NCBI GenBank assembly: GCA_046263195.1
Contig: JBHELG010000041.1
Location: 1 to 28,231, forward strand
DNA length: 28,231 nucleotides
From: JBHELG01 sp046263195
GTDB lineage: Bacteria > Actinomycetota > Nitriliruptoria > Nitriliruptorales > JAHWKO01
Reading direction: 5' to 3'
The notes under the pieces are model-generated. The model saw nothing but the letters and a program-made list of their open reading frames with translations. It did no database searches and was not told the DNA's origin. The translations under genes were made by a program, and so were the position numbers. This document shows, one piece after another, positions 22,398-28,231 of this stretch (position 1 is the stretch's first letter; each line of letters begins with the position of its first letter).

Positions 22398-24545
22398 ATG
22401 AAGGTCATCCCGCCACTCTCCGGCCATGAACTGCTCCTCGTCGTCTTTCAGTTCGCGCTCCTGCTCCTCGTCGCGCGGACCCTGGGCGAGATCGTGCGTC
22501 GCTTCGGGCTGCCGTCGGTCGTGGGTGAGCTGCTGGCCGGCTTCGTGCTTGGCCACACCCTGTTCGGCAACTTCTTCCCGCGCGCCTTCGAGGCCGTCTT
22601 CCCCCAGACGACGCAGCAGTTCCACCTCATCGAAGTGATCATGTGGGTGGGCGTGATCATGCTGCTCGTCCTCACCGGCCTCGAGACCGACACCGAGCTC
22701 ATCGTCCGCAAAGGCAAGGGCGCCGCCGCCATCTCGATCGGTGGCATCGTCTTCCCGTTCCTGACGGGCGCCGCGCTCGGCCTCGTCCTCCCCCAGGAGT
22801 TCCTCGCACGCCCCGACCAGCGCTTCGTGTTCGCGCTGTTCATCGGCACCGCCATGAGCATCTCCGCGATCCCCGTCATCGCCAAGATCCTCATGGAGAT
22901 GAACGTCATACGCCGCGACCTCGGCCAGATCACCCTCGCGGCGGGCATGATCGACGACACCGCGGGCTGGATCCTGCTGTCGGTCGTCGCCGGCCTCGCG
23001 AGCAGCGGAACCGTGAGCTTCGGATCGGCGGGCATGGCGATCCTGTCGGTACTCGTCATCTTCGTCCTTGCCTTCACCGTCGGCCGGAAGTTCGTGCAAT
23101 GGGCCATGCGCATGCTCGACGTCCACCTCGGCGGCGACATGGTCCTGATCACCGGGCTCATGGTGATCGCACTGCTCTTCGGCTCACTCACCCACCTGCT
23201 GCACCTCGAGGCGGTACTGGGCGCCTTCATCGCCGGGATCCTGGTCGGCGAGGTGAAGCGCTTCGACCACCGCCTCCAGCACATCTTCGAGCAGCTCACC
23301 CTCGGCGTGTTCGCCCCGGTCTTCTTCGCCATGTCCGGCATCCGCGTGAACCTCGCCGAGCTCGCGCGGCCCACGACCGCGCTCGTCGCCGCGGTCGTGC
23401 TCGGCGTCGCCATCCTCGGCAAGTTCGTCGGCGTGTACGCCGGCGCGAAGGTGAGCCGGATGGGCCACTGGGAGGCGCTGTCGCTCGGCGCCGCGATGAA
23501 CGCACGCGGGGCCATCGAGATCATCGTGGCGACGATCGGGCTGAGCCTCGGCGTGCTCACCCTGCCCATGTACTCGATCATCCTCATGATCTCGATCGTG
23601 ACCTCCATCATGGCACCCCCGCTCCTGCGCTGGACCCTCCGCCGCGCCGAGTTCTCCGAGGAGGAGGAGGAGCGCCTCGAGGCGGAAGAGCGACGGGAGG
23701 AGAGCTTCATCGCGAACCTCAAGCGGGTGCTGCTGCCCTCGACCGGAGGCCCGAAATCACAGATCGCCGCGCAGGTCCTCGGCCTCCTCATCGAAGGCGA
23801 AGACGTCGAGGTCACCCGCATGGTCGTGAAGGACTCCCAGGTGGTGGACGGCGACCCGCGGCTCGAGCGGATCGACGAGCGCTTCGAGCACGTGCGGAAG
23901 GTCGAGCGGGAATGCGAGGATGGCATCGCTCCGGTCGTGCTCAACGAGGCCCGGCAGGGCTACGACCTGCTCGTCCTCGCCGCCACGGAGGAGGGCGCGA
24001 AGGGGAGCGGCGGCCCACTCTTCAAGGACTTCGTCGACGAGATCATCCAGGACGCCCCCTGCCCCATCCTCATGGTCGCGGTGCGGCCAGACGAGGAGGA
24101 AGAAGGCGACGGCGACCTCGACCTCCGCCACATCCTCCTGCCCATGCACGGCACCCAGGACGACCGGCGGGCTGCCGAGATCGCATTCTGGCTCGCACGC
24201 GACCGCGACATCGTCGTCGACGTCCTCCACGTCGTGAGCGGCCGTCACCACGAGACCCTCACGGAAACCGAGGAGGTCTCGGCGTCCGAGGCGCTCGAGA
24301 TGGGCGAGGACCTCGTCAACGAGATCGCCGACATCGGTCATGCCATCGGCGCCACGGTCCACACCGAGGTGCTCGTCGCCGCCCAGCGTGAGGATGCGAT
24401 CGTCAACTACGCCCACGAACAGGCAGACCTCATCGTCCTCACCGCAGACCACCGGCCCGTCAGCCAACGGGCGTTCTTCGGTCACGAGACCGACCACATT
24501 TTGCGGGAGGCGCCCTGTCCGGTCCTGGTCGTTACCGGAAGCTGA
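22398..24545 (+). CDS. CPA2-family cation:proton antiporter with two C-terminal USP domains
   Basis: A 715-residue protein. Residues 1-430 form the Na+/H+ exchanger domain with about 12-13 helices, including GLPSVVGELLAGFVLG, GTAMSISAIPVIAKIL and the ion-binding GMIDDTAGW with Asp186-Asp187, the paired aspartates typical of electrogenic CPA2 members. A charged linker EEEEERLEAEERREE follows. Two universal-stress-protein (USP) domains (about 440-550 and 555-715) end with FVDEIIQDAPCPILMVAV and GHETDHILREAPCPVLVVTG, the usual USP terminal strand. These probably sense a nucleotide and gate transport. ATG at 22398 has AGGAG ten bases upstream; a TTG at 22371 is less likely. It is transcribed away from the secreted hydrolase. 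Confidence 0.92.
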   Translation: MKVIPPLSGHELLLVVFQFALLLLVARTLGEIVRRFGLPSVVGELLAGFVLGHTLFGNFFPRAFEAVFPQTTQQFHLIEVIMWVGVIMLLVLTGLETDTELIVRKGKGAAAISIGGIVFPFLTGAALGLVLPQEFLARPDQRFVFALFIGTAMSISAIPVIAKILMEMNVIRRDLGQITLAAGMIDDTAGWILLSVVAGLASSGTVSFGSAGMAILSVLVIFVLAFTVGRKFVQWAMRMLDVHLGGDMVLITGLMVIALLFGSLTHLLHLEAVLGAFIAGILVGEVKRFDHRLQHIFEQLTLGVFAPVFFAMSGIRVNLAELARPTTALVAAVVLGVAILGKFVGVYAGAKVSRMGHWEALSLGAAMNARGAIEIIVATIGLSLGVLTLPMYSIILMISIVTSIMAPPLLRWTLRRAEFSEEEEERLEAEERREESFIANLKRVLLPSTGGPKSQIAAQVLGLLIEGEDVEVTRMVVKDSQVVDGDPRLERIDERFEHVRKVERECEDGIAPVVLNEARQGYDLLVLAATEEGAKGSGGPLFKDFVDEIIQDAPCPILMVAVRPDEEEEGDGDLDLRHILLPMHGTQDDRRAAEIAFWLARDRDIVVDVLHVVSGRHHETLTETEEVSASEALEMGEDLVNEIADIGHAIGATVHTEVLVAAQREDAIVNYAHEQADLIVLTADHRPVSQRAFFGHETDHILREAPCPVLVVTGS

Positions 24546-24618
24546 CGAATATCGCGCCCCCCCGGCTGCAGTCAGTCGGACGAATATGCTGGCGTCGTCC
24601 CGAATTTCCCTCTTCGGC

Positions 24619-24647
24619 TTGATAACTAGCCGTATTGTGCCGATACT
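24619..24647 (+). promoter_or_regulatory. Sigma70-type promoter TTGATA-N17-GATACT
   Basis: A -35 hexamer TTGATA (24619-24624, five of six to consensus) and a -10 hexamer GATACT (24642-24647, four of six) are separated by exactly 17 bases. Transcription should start near 24654, giving a leader of about 37 bases to the secreted small protein's ATG. The surrounding 140 bases are richer in A/T than the rest of the window. Confidence 0.65.
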
Positions 24648-24690
24648 TTCGGTGCGAGGCGTGGGACGGGCTCGTTGTCTAAGGGGGACG

Positions 24691-24942
24691 ATGAAGCGGC
24701 GAAGACTGCTCGTCGTCGTCGCCCTGCTCATGGCCCTCCAGGGCGCTCTTCTGCCGGGAGACGGGGAGGCCCACTACTCGTCCTACTGCGGACAGAGCCA
24801 GGATGGCTACACGATCACAACGAGATTCGAAGGCGAGTGGAACGACGGGGCAGGGCACTGGCACGTGTACAGCCACCGGCGCTGGGACGCTTGGGAGATC
24901 CATGAGCGTGAGGTGAAGCTCTGCCCCCATGGGTTGCCATGA
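24691..24942 (+). CDS. Small secreted protein of unknown function, 83 aa
   Basis: An 83-residue protein from ATG at 24691, preceded by AAGGGGG. A classic signal peptide (MKRRRLLVVVALLMALQGAL) has likely cleavage after the GDGEA sequence. The mature 56 residues contain two cysteines (YCGQ near the start and LCPHG at the end) and many Trp, Tyr and His (WNDGAGHWHVYSHRRWDAWE). No family is recognised. The two cysteines could form a disulfide. It has its own good promoter, and its stop overlaps the next ATG as ATGA, so the pair forms a two-gene operon. Confidence 0.68.
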   Translation: MKRRRLLVVVALLMALQGALLPGDGEAHYSSYCGQSQDGYTITTRFEGEWNDGAGHWHVYSHRRWDAWEIHEREVKLCPHGLP

Positions 24943-25436
24943 AAAAGCCGTCGAGCACACTCGTCGACCGCCCTGCCCACCGGGACTGGACCATTTGGGC
25001 GGCCAGCGTCTTAGTGGCCGTCGCCCACCTGTGGGACGTCGTGGACATCTACGTCCTGGATCGGCGGATATACCGGGTGCTCGGTCCGCAGGGCTCACTC
25101 ATGACCCTCTTGGCCGAGCTCCTGCTTGCGGCAATGACCGCCACCTTCGTCGTCGTCGTGCTGACGACGACGCGACGGGCGATCCGAAGCTGGCGCTACC
25201 AGCGCTACCTGATGCAGAACGTCACGATACTCACGTCGGCGGGGAGCGCCCGCCGGGCACTCCGATCCCATGCCCCGAGCGCCGTTCCGATCTCCTTGGC
25301 CAGCAACGGCCCCAGTGGGGAGCGGGAGAGCCTGCCATCGCCACGTCCCCGACCGGCTCTCGTTCGACTGCGCTTCAGCGGCGACCAGGGTGGTCCTTCG
25401 ACTGGGGCCGAGGGCAGTCTTCCCGGTAAAGGCTGA
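24939..25436 (+). CDS. Two-helix membrane protein of unknown function
   Basis: A 165-residue protein. The ATG overlaps the previous gene's stop (ATGA), giving translational coupling to the small secreted protein. Residues 18-40 (WTIWAASVLVAVAHLWDVVDIYV) and 54-76 (LMTLLAELLLAAMTATFVVVVL) form two transmembrane helices. A basic segment RRAIRSWRYQRYL and a polar, Ser/Pro-rich C-terminal region follow, probably disordered in the cytoplasm. No family is recognised. Possibly the membrane anchor or partner of the secreted protein, but this is inference from coupling alone. Confidence 0.6.
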   Translation: MKKPSSTLVDRPAHRDWTIWAASVLVAVAHLWDVVDIYVLDRRIYRVLGPQGSLMTLLAELLLAAMTATFVVVVLTTTRRAIRSWRYQRYLMQNVTILTSAGSARRALRSHAPSAVPISLASNGPSGERESLPSPRPRPALVRLRFSGDQGGPSTGAEGSLPGKG

Positions 25437-25468
25437 GCCCCTCTCGGCCGGAGGGAACGAAGTACGCC

Positions 25469-26086
25469 ATGAGGGAACCTCCGCCCTCCGTCGGGCTCAT
25501 TGCGCAGCGCCTCGTGCGGGGGATCGGCAGAAACGAGACCCTCGATCCCCTGGCGGAGGCCGTGGAGGGTGCGGTTGCGGGCGTGGTCCGCCACTCGAAG
25601 CTGAGGGACGTCATGCGCGGAGCATGGTTGGGTCACGCACTGCATCCCCTTCTCACCGACTTCACGGCAGGCCCTTGGATGGCCGCCTCCTTCCTCGACC
25701 TCTTCGGCCCCAAGGGATCCTCCCCAGCCGCCCGCCGTCTGGTCGGGCTCGGGCTCGTAGCGGCCCTGCCCACCCTGCTCTCCGGCTTCGTCGACTGGGA
25801 GCAGACGGAAGGCCCGGAGCGCCGGGTCGGGCTCGTGCACGCCGGGACGAGCAGCCTCGCGACCTTCCTCTACGGCTGCTCGTTCCTTGCCCGACGCAGG
25901 GGCAACGAGAGGGGCGGCGTCATTTTCGGCCTGCTCGGTGGCGTGGTGGCATTCTGGGACGGCTACCTGGGAGGCGATCTCGCGCTGGTTGGAAGAGTGG
26001 GCGAGGGACGGCGTCTGGGACGCCGGGGTGGCCGCAGCTCGTCAGCTGGGGGCCTCGGGCCCGTCCACGAGCCGCCACTCGTCTGA
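25469..26086 (+). CDS. DUF2231 family membrane protein
   Basis: A 205-residue protein with the DUF2231 motif WLGHALHPLLTDFTAGPWMAASFLDL (about 53-78), corresponding to the family GHPLHPxLxxFPxG segment, and about four helices. The segment FWDGYLGGDLALVGRVGEG corresponds to the family GxLGGHLVYxxGVG, with Asp in place of the usual His. The family is thought to be a redox- or metal-associated membrane domain, but function is not established. The last 30 residues (GRRLGRRGGRSSSAGG...) look non-conserved and overlap the 3' end of the opposing gene by 45 bases, so the natural end may be disturbed. The ribosome binding site GGAGGG is rather far from the ATG (13 bases). Confidence 0.72.
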   Translation: MREPPPSVGLIAQRLVRGIGRNETLDPLAEAVEGAVAGVVRHSKLRDVMRGAWLGHALHPLLTDFTAGPWMAASFLDLFGPKGSSPAARRLVGLGLVAALPTLLSGFVDWEQTEGPERRVGLVHAGTSSLATFLYGCSFLARRRGNERGGVIFGLLGGVVAFWDGYLGGDLALVGRVGEGRRLGRRGGRSSSAGGLGPVHEPPLV

Positions 26087-26650
26087 CTCGATGTCCAAGC
26101 CGGGGCGTCGCCGGCCGCTACGGTTCCACCATGCCGGTCGCACCCTCGCCTGCTCCTGCAGCCAGGCGTAGTGACGGAGCGCCTCCCGCTTGGCCGGGAC
26201 CGTGATCAGGAAGCCGACGATCGCCCAGCGTCGGGCACCACGGGGCGTGTGCACGGTGATCGCGCTCAGGCTCGCGGCGGACCACCCGTAGAGCAGGGCG
26301 TTGTAGGCCGGCACCCACGAGGGCTTGAAGCCCTCGGCATGCTCGAGCAGTGGCAGGCCGCGCCGGAGCGACCAGGGCCAGACGTCGAAGTGCAGGACGA
26401 CCGTGCCGAGGGCGGAGCCTGCCGCCGCGGCGAGCAGCCGGGAGGCGCGACCGCGACGGGCGGCCGTCGTCCAGGCGGCGAGAACGGCGGCCCAAAGGGC
26501 CGTCGCCCCCCCCAGGCCGAGCCAGCGCTGCAGGAAGAGCCCGGAGCCTCCTCCCAGTTCGAAGAGGAAGTGAGCCCCCGTCCCGGCGCAGACGAGCTGA
26601 TGGAGCGACATCCGCTCGTACCGCTCCCCCAGCGTGCGGTCCCGCGTCAC
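26042..26650 (-). CDS. Integral membrane protein of unknown function
   Basis: A protein of about 202 residues from GTG at 26650, which overlaps the radical-SAM gene's stop as GTGA; an ATG at 26611 (MSLHQLVCAG) is the other candidate. It has about four to five hydrophobic segments (GLGGATALWAAVLAAWTTAA, LLAAAAGSALGTVVL, PAYNALLYGWSAASLSAITV, RRWAIVGFLITVPAK), with HFDVWPW and HAEGFKPSWVPAYN between. The His/Trp-rich loops are notable but I recognise no family. Coupling to the AmrS gene suggests a shared process. Its 3' end overlaps the convergent DUF2231 gene. Confidence 0.6.
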   Translation of the reverse strand: MTRDRTLGERYERMSLHQLVCAGTGAHFLFELGGGSGLFLQRWLGLGGATALWAAVLAAWTTAARRGRASRLLAAAAGSALGTVVLHFDVWPWSLRRGLPLLEHAEGFKPSWVPAYNALLYGWSAASLSAITVHTPRGARRWAIVGFLITVPAKREALRHYAWLQEQARVRPAWWNRSGRRRPGLDIESDEWRLVDGPEAPS

Positions 26651-27738
26651 GCGATCCGCACGGGCAGGCGACGGGTCCCCCAGGCACCCGCGACATCCTC
26701 GAACGTGCCCGCGCATCGGGCGCCACAGGAGCCGCAGCGGCCCCCTGCTTCAAGCCGGTAGCCAGAGACGGCGTAGACGTCCCGCTCGATGACCGGCTGA
26801 CCGCAGCCGTGGCAGATTGTGGTGGCCCCTTCCCGGTCCCGAATGTTGCCCGTGTAGGCGTAGCGAAGGCCGTTTCGCAGCGCGATTGCCCGAGCCCGCT
26901 TGAGCGTGGCCGGCGGGGTGGGGGGCACGTCGAGAAGCTTGAAGTCCGGGTGGAACGCCGTGAAGTGCAGCGGCACCTCGGGACCGAGGTTGCAGACCAC
27001 CCATGACGTGAGCCGCTCGATCTCGCCGTCGGAGTCGTTGTAGCCCGGGATGAGCAGCGTGGTGATCTCGAACCAGACGTTCGTCTCGTGGCGCAGGTAG
27101 CTCAAGGTCTCGAGGACGGGCTCGAGCCGCCCACTGCATACCCGTTGGTAGAAGTCGTTGGTAAATGCCTTGAGGTCGACGTTCGCCGCGTCCATGTGGC
27201 GAAAGAATTCGGCGCGGGGTTCTGAGCAGACGTAGCCTGCTGTGACGGCGACCGTTCGGATCCCCAGCTCGTGACAGGCGCCAGCCACGTCAACCGCGTA
27301 CTCGTGGAAGATGACCGGGTCGTTGTAGGTGAAAGCGACGCTTCGGCAGCCGAGGCGGGCCGCTGAATTCGCGATCGCTTCGGGTGAGGCTTCGGCGGCG
27401 AGGGTCTCGACCTCCCGGGATTTGCTGATGTCCCAGTTCTGGCAGAAGCGGCAGGCGAGGTTGCAGCCAGCCGTGCCAAATGACAGCACGGGAGAGCCCG
27501 GCAGGAAATGGTTGAGCGGTTTCTTCTCGATCGGGTCGACGCAGAATCCGCTTGAACGTCCGTAGGTCGTGAGAACGATTTCGTCGTCCTGCCGGCCCCG
27601 TACGAAGCACAGGCCACGCTGACCTTCGTTCAGCCGACACGAGCGTGGGCACAGGTCGCATTGGACGCGCCCGTCATCCAGCGCATGCCAGTACCGCGTC
27701 GACACGATAGCTGCGGGGTCGGCATCGAGGATAGCCAT
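26647..27738 (-). CDS. amrS: AmmeMemoRadiSam system radical SAM enzyme
   Basis: A 363-residue radical SAM protein. The AmrS-type N-terminal motif CDLCPRSCRLNEGQRGLCFVR precedes the 4Fe-4S cluster motif CNLACRFCQNWDIS (CxxxCxxC). LSFGTAGCN and LIPGYNDSDGEIERL are also characteristic, and the C-terminal region has CHGC and CGSCGARC cysteine pairs. It generates a 5'-deoxyadenosyl radical from S-adenosylmethionine; the substrate of the conserved three-gene AmmeMemoRadiSam system (with AmmeCR1- and Memo-type partners) is not known. The partners are not in this window. The ATG has GGAGG four bases upstream, and the stop overlaps the membrane protein gene start (GTGA). Confidence 0.9.
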   Translation of the reverse strand: MAILDADPAAIVSTRYWHALDDGRVQCDLCPRSCRLNEGQRGLCFVRGRQDDEIVLTTYGRSSGFCVDPIEKKPLNHFLPGSPVLSFGTAGCNLACRFCQNWDISKSREVETLAAEASPEAIANSAARLGCRSVAFTYNDPVIFHEYAVDVAGACHELGIRTVAVTAGYVCSEPRAEFFRHMDAANVDLKAFTNDFYQRVCSGRLEPVLETLSYLRHETNVWFEITTLLIPGYNDSDGEIERLTSWVVCNLGPEVPLHFTAFHPDFKLLDVPPTPPATLKRARAIALRNGLRYAYTGNIRDREGATTICHGCGQPVIERDVYAVSGYRLEAGGRCGSCGARCAGTFEDVAGAWGTRRLPVRIA

Positions 27739-27810
27739 GTCGCCTCCAGCACCTGACCCGAAAGGAACGGCCCCAAAGATATCGGTGCTAGCGACGAGCG
27801 GTCGACCCCG

Positions 27811-28231
27811 TCAACCTACGGCGACGGCGGTCGCCTCGGGGCGCCGACTGCCTGTGCGTGAGACCCACGCGAGGAGCTCCGCGTCTTGGATGAGGTGACG
27901 GTTTCCCAGGAAGCGGCCGAGGACGCGACGGCGGGCGTTGTGCCCGAGCCGGGCCGCCGTGGCCGGGTCGGAGAGCAGCCGCTCAACCCTACGAGCGAAG
28001 GTCGCAAGGTCGTTCGGGTCAGACACGAGCATGCCGTGCTTGCCGTCGACGATCTGATCCTGGATGCCGCCCACCCCGCTGGCAACCACGGGCCTCGCCT
28101 TCCACATCGCCTCGGTCACCGTGAGCCCGAAACCTTCGGCGAGACTCTTCTGTACGACGAGAGCAGCATGCCGTTGGATCGCGTTCACCATCGCGGCGTT
28201 CTCATCGAGATCGTCCATGGGCAGGCATACG
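27811..28231 (-). CDS. GT4 glycosyltransferase, TreT-like trehalose synthase, C-terminal part
   Basis: The gene runs off the right edge, so its 5' part is missing; the frame is open to the last base. The visible 139 or so residues include VCLPMDDLDENAAMVNAIQRHAALVVQKSLAEGFGLTVTEAMWKARPVVASGVGGIQDQIVDG, a strong match to the C-terminal nucleotide-binding domain of TreT-type enzymes, which make trehalose from NDP-glucose and glucose. The EGFGLTVTEAMWK stretch is the GT-B acid-loop motif. The ending NRHLIQDAELLAWVSR is typical. Other GT4 enzymes could resemble it, so trehalose is a likely but unproven product. It ends about 70 bases upstream of the AmrS gene on the same strand. Confidence 0.72.
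   Translation of the reverse strand, partial: VCLPMDDLDENAAMVNAIQRHAALVVQKSLAEGFGLTVTEAMWKARPVVASGVGGIQDQIVDGKHGMLVSDPNDLATFARRVERLLSDPATAARLGHNARRRVLGRFLGNRHLIQDAELLAWVSRTGSRRPEATAVAVG

Noticed and set aside
22448..24391. Long open frames on both strands (up to 582 codons) across the antiporter gene
   Set aside because: They are Arg/Pro/His-rich shadows produced by GC-rich third positions of the real antiporter frame, with no family features.

Overview
The window is 28 kb of high-GC, gene-dense bacterial DNA, most likely from an actinobacterium, possibly of a deep-branching class. The evidence is a DUF222/13E12-type HNH protein, DUF2332 and DUF6504 proteins, a four-PASTA PknB-type kinase, many 4-base NTGA stop/start overlaps, and a perfect actinobacterial-type SOS box (CGAAC-N4-GTTCG). 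This is inferred from gene content; no rRNA, tRNA, CRISPR array, insertion sequence or phage module was seen.

Layout, left to right. 1-2.7 kb: the 3' end of an HNH nuclease gene, then minus-strand genes for a DsrE-like protein, a ComB-family phosphatase and a DUF998 membrane protein. 2.7-5.8 kb: plus-strand envelope proteostasis genes (FKBP lipoprotein, trypsin-like protease, SppA, Yip1-type membrane protein). 5.9-11.1 kb: a minus-strand block with DUF2332, a LexA-box-preceded DUF6504 gene, an orphan OpuAC-type binding protein, a small helical acidic protein, and a compact four-gene unit (unknown, 2-TM protein, divergent ThiE-like protein, Ogt DNA repair methyltransferase). 11.2-14.7 kb: a coiled-coil exported protein and a PASTA kinase, tail-to-tail with a zinc-ribbon/discoidin-like membrane protein.

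14.8-17.3 kb: an aromatic-rich leader peptide and a terminator precede a DAHP synthase gene, which looks like ribosome-mediated attenuation of the shikimate pathway. A renalase-like flavoprotein is translationally coupled downstream, tail-to-tail with a small membrane protein. 17.6-22.0 kb: an RpiB-like isomerase, then minus-strand RmuC-like nuclease, an HPF-like protein with a formate/nitrite-family channel, and a secreted CocE/NonD-type hydrolase. 22.4-26.1 kb: a CPA2 antiporter with two USP domains, a two-gene unit (secreted small protein plus membrane protein) behind a clear promoter, and a DUF2231 protein. 26.0-28.2 kb, minus strand: a membrane protein coupled to the AmmeMemoRadiSam radical-SAM enzyme, and the 3' part of a TreT-like GT4 glycosyltransferase running off the window.

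The most notable regulatory structures are the aromatic leader/attenuator before DAHP synthase and the SOS box before DUF6504. The most interesting protein-level oddity is the ThiE-fold protein that has lost most thiamine-phosphate-synthase active-site motifs and is co-encoded with Ogt.
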